Origin: Aeromicrobium marinum DSM 15272
GTDB lineage: Bacteria > Actinomycetota > Actinomycetes > Propionibacteriales > Nocardioidaceae
Direction: 5' to 3'
Length of the DNA: 64,000 nt
Assembly: GCF_000160775.2 (NCBI RefSeq)
Contig: NZ_CM001024.1
Span: 806,393-870,392 of the forward strand
Of the stretch, positions 62,132-64,000 are shown piece by piece. The notes beneath the pieces are model-generated. The model made no database searches, was not told where the DNA came from, and saw only the letters and a list, made by a program, of their open reading frames with translations. Each line of letters begins with the position of its first letter. The stretch's first letter is position 1. The position numbers and the translations under genes were made by a program.

Positions 62132-63130
62132 ATGGACATCGACATGAACGCCCTGCGGGCCCTGGAGCGCGAGAAGGACCTGTCCTTCGACGTCGTCGTG
62201 GAGGCCATCGAGCAGGCGCTGCTCTCGGCCTACCACAAGACGCCCGACGCCCACGGCCACGCGCGGGTCGAGCTCGACCGCAAGAACGGCCACGTGGTGG
62301 TGTGGGCGGCCGAGCGGCTGCCCGTCGAGCCGACCGAGGAGCAGCCACACCCTCCTGCCGCCTGGTCCGAGGAGTTCGACGACACCCCGGAGGACTTCGG
62401 ACGCTTCGCGGCGGCCATCGCCCGCCAGGTCATCATGCAGCGTCTCCGTGAGGCCGAGGACGAGCAGAAGTACGGCGAGTTCTCCGGACGGGTCGGCGAC
62501 ATCGTGTCCGGCGTGATCCAGCAGGGCCGTTCGCCGGGCGACGTCATGATCGACCTCGGCCGGGTCGAGGCGATCCTGCCCTCGGCCGAGCGGGTGGCCG
62601 AGGAGAAGTACGCCCACGGCGAGCGCATCAAGGCCTACGTGTACGAGGTCGAGAAGGGGCTGCGCGGTCCGCGCGTCAAGGTCTCGCGGACCCATCCGAA
62701 CCTGGTCCGCCTGCTCTTCGCGCTGGAGGTGCCGGAGATCGCCGACCACTCGGTCGAGATCGTGGCCGTGGCCCGTGAGGCCGGTCACCGCACCAAGATC
62801 GCGGTGCGGGCGCGGGTCCCCGGGGTCAACGCGAAGGGCGCCTGCATCGGGCCTCTGGGGGCGCGGGTGCGCAACGTCATGCACGAGCTGCACGGCGAGA
62901 AGATCGACATCGTCGACCACAGTGACGACCCCGCCGAGTTCATCGGCTACGCCCTGTCGCCGTCCCGGGTGACCAGCGTCACGGTCGTCGACGAGGCGAC
63001 CCGGTCGGCCCGGGTCGTGGTGCCGGACTTCCAGCTGTCGTTGGCGATCGGCAAGGAGGGCCAGAACGCCCGCCTGGCGGCCAAGCTCACCGGATGGCGC
63101 ATCGACATCCGCTCCGACACCGGTGACTGA
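62132..63130 (+). CDS. nusA: Transcription termination/antitermination factor NusA
   Basis: A 332-residue NusA. The N-terminal domain contacts RNA polymerase ([23 protein letters not shown]); then S1 ([21 protein letters not shown]), KH1 ([27 protein letters not shown] with the GPLG loop) and KH2 ([19 protein letters not shown]). It lacks the C-terminal acidic repeats, as usual in actinobacteria. It overlaps ylxR by 8 bp. Confidence 0.96.
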   Translation: MDIDMNALRALEREKDLSFDVVVEAIEQALLSAYHKTPDAHGHARVELDRKNGHVVVWAAERLPVEPTEEQPHPPAAWSEEFDDTPEDFGRFAAAIARQVIMQRLREAEDEQKYGEFSGRVGDIVSGVIQQGRSPGDVMIDLGRVEAILPSAERVAEEKYAHGERIKAYVYEVEKGLRGPRVKVSRTHPNLVRLLFALEVPEIADHSVEIVAVAREAGHRTKIAVRARVPGVNAKGACIGPLGARVRNVMHELHGEKIDIVDHSDDPAEFIGYALSPSRVTSVTVVDEATRSARVVVPDFQLSLAIGKEGQNARLAAKLTGWRIDIRSDTGD

Positions 63131-63497
63131 GGCGTCGGGGTCGGACGGGCCACGGTCGTCCGAGGCCGTTGCACGGGGTAGACTGCCGGTGGTCGTTCGC
63201 ACGTGCGTCGGATGTCGGCAGCGCGCGGAGGCCACCTCGTTGGTGCGAGTCGTCGCCGAGCAGGGGACCCAGCAGTGGGTCGCCGTCCCGGATCCCCGTC
63301 GCTCGCTGCCGGGACGAGGGGCGCACCTGCACCCCGAGGCCCGGTGCCTGGACCTCGCGGTCCGGCGCAAGGCGCTGGGTCGGGCCCTCCGGGTGGAGGG
63401 ACCGCTCGACCTCGGGCGCCTCACCGCCTGGATCGCCGGACAGGCCGGCAGCACGGGGAGCAGCACCAGTCAGAACAGCACGAACCAGCACAGATGA
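63123..63497 (+). CDS. ylxR: YlxR (DUF448) RNA-binding-like protein
   Basis: A 124-residue protein with the YlxR signature [22 protein letters not shown] and [27 protein letters not shown]. It is normally found between nusA and infB, and the role is not settled. A Ser/Gln/Asn-rich tail follows. GTG 63123 overlaps nusA. Its stop overlaps a mini-ORF. Confidence 0.9.
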   Translation: MTEASGSDGPRSSEAVARGRLPVVVRTCVGCRQRAEATSLVRVVAEQGTQQWVAVPDPRRSLPGRGAHLHPEARCLDLAVRRKALGRALRVEGPLDLGRLTAWIAGQAGSTGSSTSQNSTNQHR

Positions 63498-63559
63498 CCG
63501 CCGGAACGCACCTGCGTTCCCGACACGAATCGGAGCACTCGCTCATGGGAACTCGATGA
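63494..63559 (+). CDS. infB-leader mini-ORF 1
   Basis: Twenty-one codons starting MTAGTHL; the ATG overlaps the ylxR stop (ATGA) and the TGA overlaps the next mini-ORF. A second in-frame ATG lies at 63545. Confidence 0.4.
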   Translation: MTAGTHLRSRHESEHSLMGTR

Positions 63560-63573
63560 GTACTTCGCAATGA
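63556..63573 (+). CDS. infB-leader mini-ORF 2 (MSTSQ)
   Basis: Five codons, linked by ATGA overlaps at both ends. Confidence 0.35.
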   Translation: MSTSQ

Positions 63574-63590
63574 GCCTGCACGTCAACTAG
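63570..63590 (+). CDS. infB-leader mini-ORF 3 (MSLHVN)
   Basis: Six codons ending in TAG, 42 bp before the infB GTG. Confidence 0.35.
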   Translation: MSLHVN

Positions 63591-63632
63591 CGGTTCGCCC
63601 CCTTCCGGGAGTGGACCCCCTGAAGGAGAACA

Positions 63633-64000
63633 GTGGCTGTCAGAGTCCACGAGCTCGCCCGCGAGCTCGGCGTCGAGAGCAAGACCATCCTGTCCACGTT
63701 GAAGGACATGGGGGAGTACGTGAAGTCCGCGTCCTCCACCGTCGAGGCACCCGTGGTGCGTCGCCTCAAGGAGGAGCACGGGGACGCGTTGCGTGCCCAG
63801 GGTGAGAAGAAGGCGGCCAAGAAGGCCCCCGCGAAGTCGGCGGCGGCGAAGCCCGAGCCGGCAGCCCCGGCGGCGGAGGCCCAGGCCGTCGACGCCCCCG
63901 CCCCCGAGACCACGGCTGCGCCGGAGACCGGTGCGACCGCACCCAAGCCCGGCCCGCGGGTCGACAAGCCTGCCGCCGAGCCCGAACCGGCTGCTCCGGC
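63633..64000 (+). CDS. infB: Translation initiation factor IF-2, N-terminal part (runs off window)
   Basis: The first 122 codons are visible. The IF2_N module is clear ([40 protein letters not shown]), followed by the Ala/Pro/Lys-rich linker ([17 protein letters not shown]) typical of actinobacterial IF-2. GTG 63633 follows AAGGAG. The GTPase domain lies outside the window. Confidence 0.95.
   Translation, partial: MAVRVHELARELGVESKTILSTLKDMGEYVKSASSTVEAPVVRRLKEEHGDALRAQGEKKAAKKAPAKSAAAKPEPAAPAAEAQAVDAPAPETTAAPETGATAPKPGPRVDKPAAEPEPAAP

Overview
The window is one continuous stretch of a very GC-rich actinobacterial chromosome. Third codon positions are almost all G or C, GTG starts are common, and the core blocks smc-ftsY-amtB-glnK-glnD-ffh, rpsP-khpA-rimM-trmD-rplS-lepB-rnhB, rpsB-tsf-pyrH-frr-cdsA and rimP-nusA-ylxR-infB are in actinobacterial order. 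A DUF2469 gene, a Zur-type Fur regulator, a GlnR-like box and a DUF4439-like protein fit Propionibacteriales, probably Nocardioidaceae (Nocardioides or Aeromicrobium-like). That placement is inference from gene order and protein character. I saw no tRNA, rRNA, CRISPR, prophage or insertion sequence.

Layout. 1-4.1 kb: end of an unknown gene, then a minus-strand zinc island (znuA-znuC-znuB-zur-GNAT) with a good Zur box in front of znuA. 4.2-9.3 kb: glyS, a lipoprotein, a tRNA-dihydrouridine synthase carrying an in-frame four-copy dispersed repeat, and two PH-domain membrane proteins. 9.4-21.1 kb: a tiny coiled-coil protein, smc, a thioesterase, ftsY, the GlnR-boxed amtB-glnK-glnD nitrogen operon, ffh and an MBL hydrolase. 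21.2-31.2 kb: arsC-like and crotonase genes, the ribosome/tRNA-modification block, a second amtB, rplS, lepB, rnhB, DUF2469, YraN, ComM-like and dprA. 31.2-37.4 kb: xerC, a double-M23 peptidase, and rpsB-tsf-pyrH-frr-cdsA.

Between cdsA and rlmN sits an accessory cassette (37.5-45.2 kb): transglutaminase/DUF2126 giant protein, circularly permuted ATP-grasp fused to alpha-E, a second transglutaminase, and a zinc-ribbon metallopeptidase. It is probably a peptide-ligation or protein-modification system of unknown product. Next come rlmN, an Asp-nucleophile alpha/beta hydrolase, a crotonase, an acyl-CoA-synthetase-like fragment, an SDR, and a two-component system divergent from an ABC exporter. 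The window closes with isoprenoid and envelope genes (dxr-rseP-ispG), USP, GNAT, a DoxX-like protein, proS, two small minus-strand genes, and rimP-nusA-ylxR-infB (infB runs off the end).

Regulatory themes. Many genes have a TAnnnT-type -10 followed 6-7 nt later directly by ATG/GTG, the geometry of leaderless mRNAs. The rpsP, rplS and rpsB leaders each contain long perfect helices that suggest structured RNAs. Chains of minimal ORFs linked by ATGA overlaps lie between ylxR and infB, before ispG, before the DoxX-like gene, and between rnhB and the DUF2469 gene. A dispersed inverted-repeat family sits in two convergent gene gaps, where it would act as a bidirectional terminator.
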